This document shows positions 1 through 6,440 of a stretch of DNA of 10,004 bases, piece by piece. Made by a program: the position numbers and the translations under genes. Source of the stretch: CAMDWQ01 sp964543965 (GTDB taxonomy: Bacteria; Omnitrophota; Gorgyraeia; 2-02-FULL-51-18); the NCBI GenBank assembly GCA_964543965.1, contig CAZJAX010000076.1, forward strand, positions 1-10,004. The letters run 5' to 3'. The notes beneath the pieces were generated by a model. It saw nothing but the letters and a program-made list of their open reading frames with translations, did not search any database and was not told the DNA's origin. Within the stretch, counting starts at the first letter, position 1; every line of letters starts with the position of its first letter.

Positions 1-10
1 CGCCATCACG

Positions 11-1129
11 TCACCTGATGATCCCCTGATTGCGGGCGGTTTTCAATGCCTGGCTGAAACTGTCCGCCGATCTTGTCTGGGTGCGGACCCATGCCACCAG
101 CTCCGCGACTCCCTTTTCGAATGAATATTTCGGCTTATACCCGAGCCGGCCGGCGGCTTTGGATATATCCGCATAGCAATGCCGTATATCGCCTGCCCTG
201 AATTGTCCGCTGACATGGGCCTGGATTCGGCCCTTCGTGATCTCCTGACTCAGGATCTCGGCGACACGCTTGATCGTTACAAACTGTCCGCTTCCGAGAT
301 TGAAAGTCTCCTGATCGGCGTCGGAGCGCATGGCCAGGCAAAGACCGTCCACGATATCCGAGACATGGACGAAATCCCTTTTCTGGTTTCCGTCCTCAAA
401 GATGAGCGGCTGTTCGCCCGCCAGAAATCTTGAACTGAAGATCGCAGCGACGCCGGTGTAGGGATTGCTCAGCGCCTGACGGCTTCCGTAAATATTGAAG
501 AATCGAAGCGCGAGCGCCGGAATTCCGTAACACTTCCCGACGGTCAGCACCATCTCCTCCTGATCGCGCTTGCCGATCGCGTAAATCGAGCTGGGATAAA
601 GCGTTTTTGTTTCGGATGTAGGGATCGATTCCAGCGCCTTACCTGTCGCCGGATCCATGATGTCCCATGTTTTCTGTTCCAGCTGCAGTTCGGTCCTTCC
701 CGAGGGTGAAAAAACGCTCCCGTCGCTGGCGCGGTAAGCCCCTTCACCGTAAATACTCATGGAGCTTGCGACAAGCATTTTGCGTATGTTTTTTTTGAAC
801 GGAAGCACTTCCTCTAGCAGAACCGCCGTGGACATCGTATTTCCCTCGACGTAGCGGGCGATCTCGTACATCGACTGACCCACTCCCACGATGGCAGCCA
901 AATGAAAAATGACCTCGGTATCCGCCAGGACTTTCCGCAGCGCCGCGCGGTCAGCGCAGCTGGTCCACAGATATTCGCATTTCGGGTTCAAATAATCAGG
1001 TTTTTTGCCCAGATGGACCTGCGTTTCCAGGGTATCGATAGAGACCACGTCCATGCCGTCACGCACCAGACGGTCCACCAGAAAGCTCCCCACAAAACCG
1101 GCTCCTCCGGTCACCAGGACGCGTTTCAT
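11..1129 (-). CDS. NAD-dependent epimerase/dehydratase, dTDP-L-rhamnose 4-epimerase-like
   Basis: This 372-residue extended short-chain dehydrogenase interconverts a nucleotide sugar, using bound NAD. MKRVLVTGGAGFVGS has the G8-x2-G11-x2-G14 loop; ASSMSIYGEG (121-130) and Y183-x3-K187 form the catalytic site; LRFFNIYGSRQALSNPYTG (208-226) and GQFRAGDIRHCYADISKA (308-325) are substrate-domain blocks. The overall pattern, with an insert at about 140-178, resembles dTDP-L-rhamnose 4-epimerases (making 6-deoxy-L-talose) more than GalE. The insert lacks the cysteine pair I recall in relatives. I chose ATG 1129 for its ATGA overlap and the canonical strand start; GTG 1156 (nine residues longer, AAAGG upstream) is the alternative. 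It ends with TGA ten bases from the window edge. UDP-sugar 4-epimerase is the other reading. Confidence 0.85.
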   Translation of the reverse strand: MKRVLVTGGAGFVGSFLVDRLVRDGMDVVSIDTLETQVHLGKKPDYLNPKCEYLWTSCADRAALRKVLADTEVIFHLAAIVGVGQSMYEIARYVEGNTMSTAVLLEEVLPFKKNIRKMLVASSMSIYGEGAYRASDGSVFSPSGRTELQLEQKTWDIMDPATGKALESIPTSETKTLYPSSIYAIGKRDQEEMVLTVGKCYGIPALALRFFNIYGSRQALSNPYTGVAAIFSSRFLAGEQPLIFEDGNQKRDFVHVSDIVDGLCLAMRSDADQETFNLGSGQFVTIKRVAEILSQEITKGRIQAHVSGQFRAGDIRHCYADISKAAGRLGYKPKYSFEKGVAELVAWVRTQTRSADSFSQALKTARNQGIIR

Positions 1130-1953
1130 CGGGAAGGTACGGCCAGGATCGTGCACTGGACGCCTTTCTTTTCAGCTTCGATAAAATCACTCACGGTACG
1201 CACCCTCCTGTTTAAATGGACTTCCGTGCCCTCATATCCGAAACGGTTCAGAAATTCCTCGGCCGCCTCGAATGCAGGAGGGACGCGGTCTTTTGGATCT
1301 TTATGGAGCTCGATGAGAACGGCCGGTTTCTTTTCAGTAAAAAGACGCGAGCCGTTCCTCAGCGCATAAACTTCGGCCGTCTCCAGATCCATTTTGATGA
1401 AATCCGGCACAGCGTAACCTTTTTCATAAACTAATTCGTCGATACCGGCGCAAGCGACGTTTTCGACATCGTCCAGAGATGCCGGGGCTGTTTTTCCCGG
1501 CATATCCGCAGGCCCCGAAGCTGCGCCCTTTCCGGAAACAAAGCGCAGCGTCGTATGATCCGGCCCCACCGCCATACGGATCACTTCGACATTGGTCCAG
1601 CCGTTGACCGCCGGCATCGGCAACAGACGTTCATAGTTGCGGCTTGAAGCTTCGAAACAGATAACGCGGCCGCTGGAGCCCACTTTTTTTCGGAGAGCCG
1701 CGGCGTAATAGCCCAAAAATGACCCGCAGTCCCAGACCGTTTGGCCGGGTCGGACAAGCGCCGTGATCCGGCGAAGTATGCTGCGGTCATAGGATCCCAG
1801 CCAATACGCAGATTCACAGCGGATATCGATACGGAGCCGCGTGCCTGCTGCGGGCCCGCTCAAAACGCGGACTGCCTTCAAACCGTCGCTTTCCGCCGCG
1901 CCTTTCCAGAGAATGGCTTTGACGAGTTCTTTGGCGGTTCTTGTTATATTCAT
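1126..1953 (-). CDS. FkbM-family SAM-dependent methyltransferase
   Basis: This 275-residue protein matches the FkbM-type methyltransferases that often O-methylate sugars in glycan loci. Motif I is TVWDCGSFLGYYAA (72-85), a variant of the usual D-x-G-A-N-x-G-Y. GRVICFEASSRNYERL (95-110) carries the acidic residue (E101) binding the SAM ribose. DFIKMDLETAEVYAL (184-198) is the family's second hallmark, with Thr where Gly is common (DxEGAE). VLIELH (212-217) follows near the end of the fold. The N-terminal 40 residues have no clear motif or signal peptide, so it is cytosolic. The start has a good Shine-Dalgarno and follows the AT-rich gap. Its TGA overlaps the epimerase ATG (ATGA). The acceptor is unknown. 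Confidence 0.88.
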   Translation of the reverse strand: MNITRTAKELVKAILWKGAAESDGLKAVRVLSGPAAGTRLRIDIRCESAYWLGSYDRSILRRITALVRPGQTVWDCGSFLGYYAAALRKKVGSSGRVICFEASSRNYERLLPMPAVNGWTNVEVIRMAVGPDHTTLRFVSGKGAASGPADMPGKTAPASLDDVENVACAGIDELVYEKGYAVPDFIKMDLETAEVYALRNGSRLFTEKKPAVLIELHKDPKDRVPPAFEAAEEFLNRFGYEGTEVHLNRRVRTVSDFIEAEKKGVQCTILAVPSR

Positions 1954-1956
1954 AGA

Positions 1957-1962
1957 TCACCT
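1957..1962 (-). promoter_or_regulatory. Shine-Dalgarno AGGTGA of the FkbM methyltransferase gene
   Basis: AGGTGA lies just before ATG 1953-1951 with a 3-base spacer (TCT). It fixes the start and shows that this gene is set up for independent initiation after the gap. Confidence 0.7.
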
Positions 1963-1964
1963 AC

Positions 1965-1985
1965 TATAATTTTAATTAAATTATA
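1965..1985. repeat. perfect AT-only palindrome, 8-base arms, 5-base loop
   Basis: TATAATTT (1965-1972) and AAATTATA (1978-1985) are exact inverted repeats around TAATT. The structure covers the -10 hexamer on the minus strand and gives a second TATAAT on the plus strand. It could be an operator, a weak RNA hairpin, or a side effect of AT-rich promoter DNA. There is no GC stem or following T-run, so an intrinsic terminator is unlikely. Confidence 0.7.
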
Positions 1986-1988
1986 ACA
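1980..1988 (-). promoter_or_regulatory. extended -10 promoter (TGTTATAAT) upstream of the FkbM gene
   Basis: On the minus strand TGT-TATAAT is a perfect extended -10 element (TGnTATAAT), in a 58-base, very AT-rich gap. The hexamer 17 bases upstream (TAGTAA) is not a good -35, which extended -10 promoters tolerate. Transcription would start near 1973, about 20 bases before ATG 1953. This would give the last two genes their own promoter. It is predicted from sequence alone; AT-rich DNA often yields such matches by chance. Confidence 0.5.
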
Positions 1989-2011
1989 TAAGTATCTAAA
2001 ACTTACTACTT

Positions 2012-3166
2012 TTATATGTTTTGGCTCTCCAGAATCCTGAGCACTGCCTCAAACTGGCTCTCATAGTTCCATTCATCCCAGATCTTCTGTCGGCCTGCGG
2101 ACGACATGCTTTTTAGCTCCTCCGGGTGCTCTAAAAACCACCTGACCGCGTCGGCGATGCTTCGGGGGTCATCCGTGTCGCAGGCTCTGCCGAAACCGGC
2201 ATCGGCGAACATTCCCTTCCAATCAGGAAGATTCGACACTAAAAGAGCCAGGCCGCACGCCAGATACTCGAATGGCTTGTTGGAAGCTCCGGTCATAGCC
2301 CTCTCATTGATGTCTTGAGTCGTCTTGGGCATGAACGCAAGACCGATATGTGAGAGTGAGCACAGGCCCAAGAGCTCCTTGCGGCTTGGCACCGCGCCGA
2401 TCGCTTCGAAGCGTCCTTGAAGACCCAGCGACGCCGCCCTGGCCTTCAGCTTATCCACGTAATCCGGATGACCTATGGTTTGGTAGCCGACGACGCGCAG
2501 CCTGACCTTTTCCGGCAGGAGCGCCATCGCGTCGAGCACCGTCAGCGGCAAACGGATAGGAGTGATCGTTCCGTGATAAAAAAGCTGCAGCTCTTCATCC
2601 GTTTTTTTTATCTCGCTGCGGTCGAGCTCTTCCAGCGACGGACAATTCCAGACACAGATGACATTTTTAAGATCCCCCATTTGGCCGGCAAAGATCTCCG
2701 CGCGCTCGGCGTTGGGCAGGATGCAAAGCCTCGCTCGCCGGGCGAGCTTCGAGCGGGAGGATAAGATCGCCTTCATAAAAAATCTTTCGTCATTTTTTGG
2801 CACCGGAGAGTCATGTTCGTGGTAAATCACCCTGCCCGGGAAGATAAAGCTCAGCCAATACACCGGAAGACAGGAAAGCGGATCCGAAGCGTAGAGCCAG
2901 CCGGGCCTTCCAAGCACCGCTGAAAAAAATACCCAGAAGCAAAATCGGGCCTAATGAAGCTTCTGCATAAATCCCGCTTTGGAAAACGGCATCTGCCGCA
3001 CACGGATTTTCGGGTGCTCAGGAAATCGCAGCGCGCCCGCTCCGAAAACTCCGGTCCCGAGAAATTCGACGGACCATCCTCTTTCGGCGAGCAGTCTTGA
3101 GCTATGCTCGAGCGAAGGATAGCCTGCGGGGTTCGTGTATTGGATATAAAGAATGCTTTTTTTCAT
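2012..3166 (-). pseudogene. GT4-like glycosyltransferase interrupted by one in-frame TAG codon
   Basis: The frame begins at ATG 3166 (MKKSILYIQYTNPAGYPSLE), which overlaps the previous TGA as ATGA, and ends at TAA 2014-2012. Codon 72 (2953-2951) is TAG. The two parts, 71 and 312 residues, are in the same reading frame, so this is a nonsense change and not a frameshift. Read through, the protein has 384 residues, normal for the family. The first part holds the N-terminal strand and EHSSRLLAERGW; the second holds WLYASDPLS (90-98), IYHEHDSP (114-121), FYHGTITP (196-203) and GASNKPFEYLACGLAL (293-308), the donor-binding helix. From memory, relatives read QKLHY at the break, so the TAG probably replaces Tyr. 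The rest is well conserved, suggesting a recent mutation, a sequencing error or readthrough. Re-initiation at GTG 2917 would lose the N-domain start and has no Shine-Dalgarno. Confidence 0.85.
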
Positions 3167-4491
3167 TTTTTCCGTCCGCACAGCTCTTCATAAAGTCTCA
3201 TCATATCGTCCGCGGCGGCGTCCATGGTACGCGGCGGCAAGATGCCGGATTTGAGCCTTTTGAGAAACGTCCTGTCATCCGCCATCCGCCTCAACATTGC
3301 CGCCCATCGTTCGGGCGAAGCGCAGGGATCGACCAGGACTCCGTCGATCCCGTCGCGGACCAGCTCCCGGATCCCTCCCAACCGCGATCCGATCACGGGC
3401 AGCCCCGACGCGAATGCCTCCAGCACGACGAGGGGACCCGTCTCCAGCCATTGCGACGGCACGGCCATCACGTCATAAGCCGCCAAACGCTCCGGAACTT
3501 CGGAGGCCGCGATCGGGCGATGAAAACGTATCCTCGAGTCGTCGGAAACGATGAGCTTAAGCTCATCCTCGTATTTTTGCCCCGACTCACCCTGCTTTAC
3601 GCCGAAAATATCCAGAGTCATACCGACATCGCCGAGCTGCCTCACGGCTTTGACCAGAACGTGAACACCTTTGGATGGATCGAGCCTCCCAAGATAAACG
3701 ACCTTCAAATTCTGATCGTGCGTTTCGGCTGCCGTTGCCGCGGCATGACGTCCCGAGGAAACGCCTTGTCGGGAAAGAGTCATTTTTTCGCGGGGAACGC
3801 CGTTCCTCTCAAGCACGCTTTGAACCCAATCGCACACCGCCACCAGGTGATCTGCTTCGGCAAGCATCTGATAGAAAATATCGATACGCGTCTCGACAAG
3901 CGGACGCGTCCGCAATGCGGTCACCCAGGAACCCGATAAGCCGCATACGCTCGCAGCCCTTCCCAAGCCGGCCGGAAGCAGGCTCACGGCTTCAGCGATC
4001 GGTTTTGGCAGGCCATGCGCATGAAGCACGCAGGGCGCGCAAATACGGGCATCGGCTTTGCCTTCGCAGACCTCGCTTCCCCACCGCATCAAGGAGCCGC
4101 GCTGACAGCCGACAGTCGGAGTGTGGTAAGTAAAAACTAAGGGGATCTTCCGCTTGCGCGCCTCGCGCATAGCCAGAAGCGATGCGCCGCGCGTGAACGC
4201 ATGGAAATGGACTATGTCCGGTTTTTCCTGATCCAGCAAGCGGCCGAAATTTGCGGCTCCCTCAGGGTCGCCCGCCCCATAAAGCTCCGCCAGATCCTGG
4301 ATGCTGCCGGAGATCCCGTATCTTTTGACGGGAATTCCCTCATGGACATAACAGCCGTTTTTAGGCGCCGGCGCCGCGACGACGACCTCAGCGCCCATGC
4401 GCTGTAAAGATTCTGAAAGAGACCGGACATACACCTCGGTCCCGCCGACGGCGTCCGGATAATAGCAGAATGGGATCTCGATGATTTTCAC
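3163..4491 (-). CDS. GT4-family glycosyltransferase (GT-B) with Cys4 insert
   Basis: This 442-residue protein starts at GTG 4491, giving MKIIEIPFCYYPDAVGGTEVYV. I prefer this over an upstream ATG at 4527, because GTGA overlaps the previous gene's stop, GGGAGG sits five bases upstream, and the family's first beta-strand begins here. GGTEVY (16-21) is the N-domain glycine loop, and HFHAF (95-99) and VFTYHTPT (119-126) are also typical. A four-cysteine region follows (C129, C142, C151, C154), suggesting a metal-binding insert. The donor domain has VVYLGRLDPSKGV (264-276) and PSQWLETGPLVVLEAFASG (345-363), with the full E350-x7-E358 pair. It stops in an ATGA overlap with the following glycosyltransferase. 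It is a retaining, cytoplasmic-side enzyme; donor and acceptor are unknown. Confidence 0.94.
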   Translation of the reverse strand: MKIIEIPFCYYPDAVGGTEVYVRSLSESLQRMGAEVVVAAPAPKNGCYVHEGIPVKRYGISGSIQDLAELYGAGDPEGAANFGRLLDQEKPDIVHFHAFTRGASLLAMREARKRKIPLVFTYHTPTVGCQRGSLMRWGSEVCEGKADARICAPCVLHAHGLPKPIAEAVSLLPAGLGRAASVCGLSGSWVTALRTRPLVETRIDIFYQMLAEADHLVAVCDWVQSVLERNGVPREKMTLSRQGVSSGRHAAATAAETHDQNLKVVYLGRLDPSKGVHVLVKAVRQLGDVGMTLDIFGVKQGESGQKYEDELKLIVSDDSRIRFHRPIAASEVPERLAAYDVMAVPSQWLETGPLVVLEAFASGLPVIGSRLGGIRELVRDGIDGVLVDPCASPERWAAMLRRMADDRTFLKRLKSGILPPRTMDAAADDMMRLYEELCGRKK

Positions 4492-5441
4492 GCCGGCCTC
4501 CCGGCTCTCTTGATGTTTCTGTACCACAACGCGGCACGTTCGGCGTTTCTGTAGCCCAAGAGCTTCGATAAATAATAGATTCTCCGCGGCTCTTCCGGGA
4601 CATACTTCGGATCCAGTTTTTTTATCGCAGCGTAAGCGCTTTCGAAAAGAAGCCGGTTCCTTTCAAAACTCGCACGCGCCGTGATCGAGTAGGCTTTGAG
4701 CAGCGCCTTTTTTCTGTCTTCGCTCATTTCGCCCTGCGCTCTCCAAAGGCCTTCCATATACCGCGTGTTCTTAAAACAGCACTCGAAAAACTTCGAGGGG
4801 TCGCTGGTAGAAAGGCTTCCCGAGGAAGCGACGCGGTATTGGGCGCCAAGTCCGGGCGCATGCTCAAAACGCGCCCCTCGGATAGCGCCTTCTAGAAGAA
4901 ACCTGACATCCTCCACCATCGGAAGCTCCTCGTTCCACCCTCCGACCTTCTCTACGAAGCTGCGGCGGAACAGCATGGATGCGACGGGAGTCCAATACTC
5001 CGTCAGCAGAGATATTTGAGGGTCCGCATTCACATCTTCAATCTTTTTTGACACGATGGGACCCGGCACATAGCGCCCCTCAGCATCTTTTTTGAGTCTC
5101 TGCCAATCCGTATAGACCGCATCCGCGCCGGACAGCCTGAGAGCCTTCATCTTCATTTCTAGAGATCCTTTTGTCAGCAGGTCGTCAGAGTCGAGATACT
5201 GGATATATTCGCCTTTGGACAGGCGTGTGCCCCGGTTGCGCGCAGCACTGACACCCCGGTTGGGACCGTAGTCATAAAGGACTCTGGATCCGAACGAGCG
5301 GATGATCGCGGCTGATCCGTCCGTGGAGCCGTCATCCGCAGCGATCACCTCATAATCACCATAGGTCTGCATGAAAACGGATTCCAGCGTTTCCCGGATG
5401 AATTTTTCAGCGTTGTATACCGGAATGACGATTGAGATCAT
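4488..5441 (-). CDS. GT2-family glycosyltransferase
   Basis: This 317-residue GT-A fold glycosyltransferase is of the WcaA type. MISIVIPVYNAEKFIRETLE (1-20) is the family opening. ADDGSTDGS (35-43) binds the nucleotide, RGVSAARNRG (62-71) is a conserved loop, and the metal-binding motif is QYLDSDDLL (81-89). MVEDVRFLL (175-183) carries the ED pair that usually supplies the catalytic base. About 110 C-terminal residues are helical and rich in Arg, Lys and Tyr, without membrane segments. The start is certain: ATG follows the upstream TGA directly (TGAATG), with GGAGGAG four bases before. It ends in a GTGA overlap with the next gene. It presumably adds one residue of the chain; which sugar is unknown. 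Confidence 0.94.
   Translation of the reverse strand: MISIVIPVYNAEKFIRETLESVFMQTYGDYEVIAADDGSTDGSAAIIRSFGSRVLYDYGPNRGVSAARNRGTRLSKGEYIQYLDSDDLLTKGSLEMKMKALRLSGADAVYTDWQRLKKDAEGRYVPGPIVSKKIEDVNADPQISLLTEYWTPVASMLFRRSFVEKVGGWNEELPMVEDVRFLLEGAIRGARFEHAPGLGAQYRVASSGSLSTSDPSKFFECCFKNTRYMEGLWRAQGEMSEDRKKALLKAYSITARASFERNRLLFESAYAAIKKLDPKYVPEEPRRIYYLSKLLGYRNAERAALWYRNIKRAGRPA
4497..4502 (-). promoter_or_regulatory. Shine-Dalgarno GGGAGG deciding a GTG start
   Basis: GGGAGG on the minus strand lies 5 bases before GTG 4491-4489, while the alternative ATG 4527 would give a 12-residue extension that overlaps the preceding gene further. The site therefore supports the GTG start. Confidence 0.75.
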
Positions 5442-6440
5442 TCAGCTCCTCCGGTTCAGCGCGATCCTTTTGAGCGCGCCCCAGGTGGCCTTCATCGGCA
5501 ATAATCCGCGGTCTGCGGATACCAATGAGATGAGTCTTGAAAACTTATCAGTTCTGCACATTTCTGCCGTGAGGATCTCATTGAGGCGCCGGTACCTTTC
5601 CTGCGACCGCCGGTAACGCTCCCATTCACCGGGCATGCCGGGGTCCGACACGCTCCAGTATTTTTTTGAAATTTGTTCGCGCTCACCCAGAAACAGCGGG
5701 GTCTGGCTGACCGTTTTTGAAAGATCGTGCAGCCTGAAATCAGCCAGCACCTGCCGGGTATAGACCACTCCGCAGACGCGGGTCAGCCGTATCAGCCAGT
5801 CATGATCGAAGCAGAAGCGGAAAGCCTCATCCAGATACCCCGCTTTTCGTATAGCCGCGGCCGGCACGAAGATCGACGGCTGATGAAACACCGTTTTGTT
5901 TCTCCAGAACGCGATCAGGCTTTCGGCGTTCAGGCCGCTGTTCACGATGACCTCATCAGGCTTGTCCGCGGAGAAATTTCTACAGGCTCCCGCGATGATG
6001 GCTTGCGGGTTTTGCGCGCTCAGATCACCGAGGATGCGCAAAGAACCCGGCGTCAGCAGATCATCGGAATTGATCCAATTCACCAGAATTCCCGTGCACT
6101 TCTTCAGCCCCTTATTGATCGCGGACGCTTGGCCTGAATCCTTTTCGCTCACACAGAAGGAGATCCACTTCTCGTATTTCCTGACGATATCCATCGAAAA
6201 GTCTGTGCTCGCTCCGTCGATGACCAAATATTCCAGATCGGGATACCCCTGAAGCAGGATGGAGCGTATCGTCTCCTCGATAAAAGAACCGTAATTGTAG
6301 TTCGGAGTGACGATGCTTATTTTCGGCCAGCCCCGCCCGTCGCTCCGCATGTCCGGCATCTGGGCACACTCTTCGGTCCAAGGCCAGCCGGTTTTTCCTG
6401 CGGGGGGCGGAGGAAGCTCGTTTAAACGCGGGCATCGCAT
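5442..6440 (-). CDS. GT2-family glycosyltransferase with conserved N-terminal extension
   Basis: This 332-residue inverting glycosyltransferase has a GT-A fold. The catalytic domain starts at about residue 40: ISIVTPNYNYGSFIEETI (41-58), YLVIDGASTD (71-80), a metal-binding DxD-like site INSDD (123-127), and FDHDWLIRL (211-219) containing the likely catalytic acid region. Before it is an extension with PPPPAGKTGWPWTEE (10-24). I recognise this as a recurring leader in this GT2 subgroup, which supports the full-length start at 6440 over a later one. The start shares one base with the upstream stop (TGATG), and GGGAGG lies 9 bases upstream. No membrane segment is visible, so it is probably cytosolic or peripheral. 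The C-terminal 90 residues are basic. Its TGA directly abuts the next ATG. The sugar donor cannot be told. Confidence 0.93.
   Translation of the reverse strand: MRCPRLNELPPPPAGKTGWPWTEECAQMPDMRSDGRGWPKISIVTPNYNYGSFIEETIRSILLQGYPDLEYLVIDGASTDFSMDIVRKYEKWISFCVSEKDSGQASAINKGLKKCTGILVNWINSDDLLTPGSLRILGDLSAQNPQAIIAGACRNFSADKPDEVIVNSGLNAESLIAFWRNKTVFHQPSIFVPAAAIRKAGYLDEAFRFCFDHDWLIRLTRVCGVVYTRQVLADFRLHDLSKTVSQTPLFLGEREQISKKYWSVSDPGMPGEWERYRRSQERYRRLNEILTAEMCRTDKFSRLISLVSADRGLLPMKATWGALKRIALNRRS
5446..5452 (-). promoter_or_regulatory. Shine-Dalgarno GGAGGAG
   Basis: A strong GGAGGAG lies four bases before ATG 5441-5439, inside the last codons of the upstream GT2 gene. It supports the start of the second GT2 and independent loading of ribosomes at this junction. 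Confidence 0.75.

Noticed and set aside
789..796. A8 run on the minus strand (TTC AAA AAA AAC) as a programmed slippage site in the epimerase
   Set aside because: The epimerase frame continues intact with all motifs on both sides, and no alternative product or downstream stimulator is apparent.
902..1369. Plus-strand open frame of 155 codons across the FkbM/epimerase junction
   Set aside because: Both opposite-strand genes have clear family motifs, and this frame shows no recognisable domain.
1965..1985. Intrinsic terminator after the interrupted glycosyltransferase
   Set aside because: The stem is AT only and is not followed by a T-run in the transcript; it fits promoter DNA better.
2951..2953. 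Genome-wide reassignment of TAG to an amino acid
   Set aside because: The eight other genes, about 2,900 codons, contain no in-frame TAG. A reassigned codon of ordinary use would be expected more often, so at most occasional suppression is possible.
2012..3166. Two separate genes, or a frameshift, instead of one interrupted glycosyltransferase
   Set aside because: Both parts are in the same frame with 11 readable codons between TAG and the next possible start. The second part lacks a Shine-Dalgarno, and together they make one normal-length family member.
3097..3939. Long plus-strand open frame (280 codons) antisense to the GT4 gene
   Set aside because: It lies wholly over well-supported minus-strand genes, its product is rich in Arg, His and Pro without any motif, and it is the usual mirror frame of a GC-rich gene.
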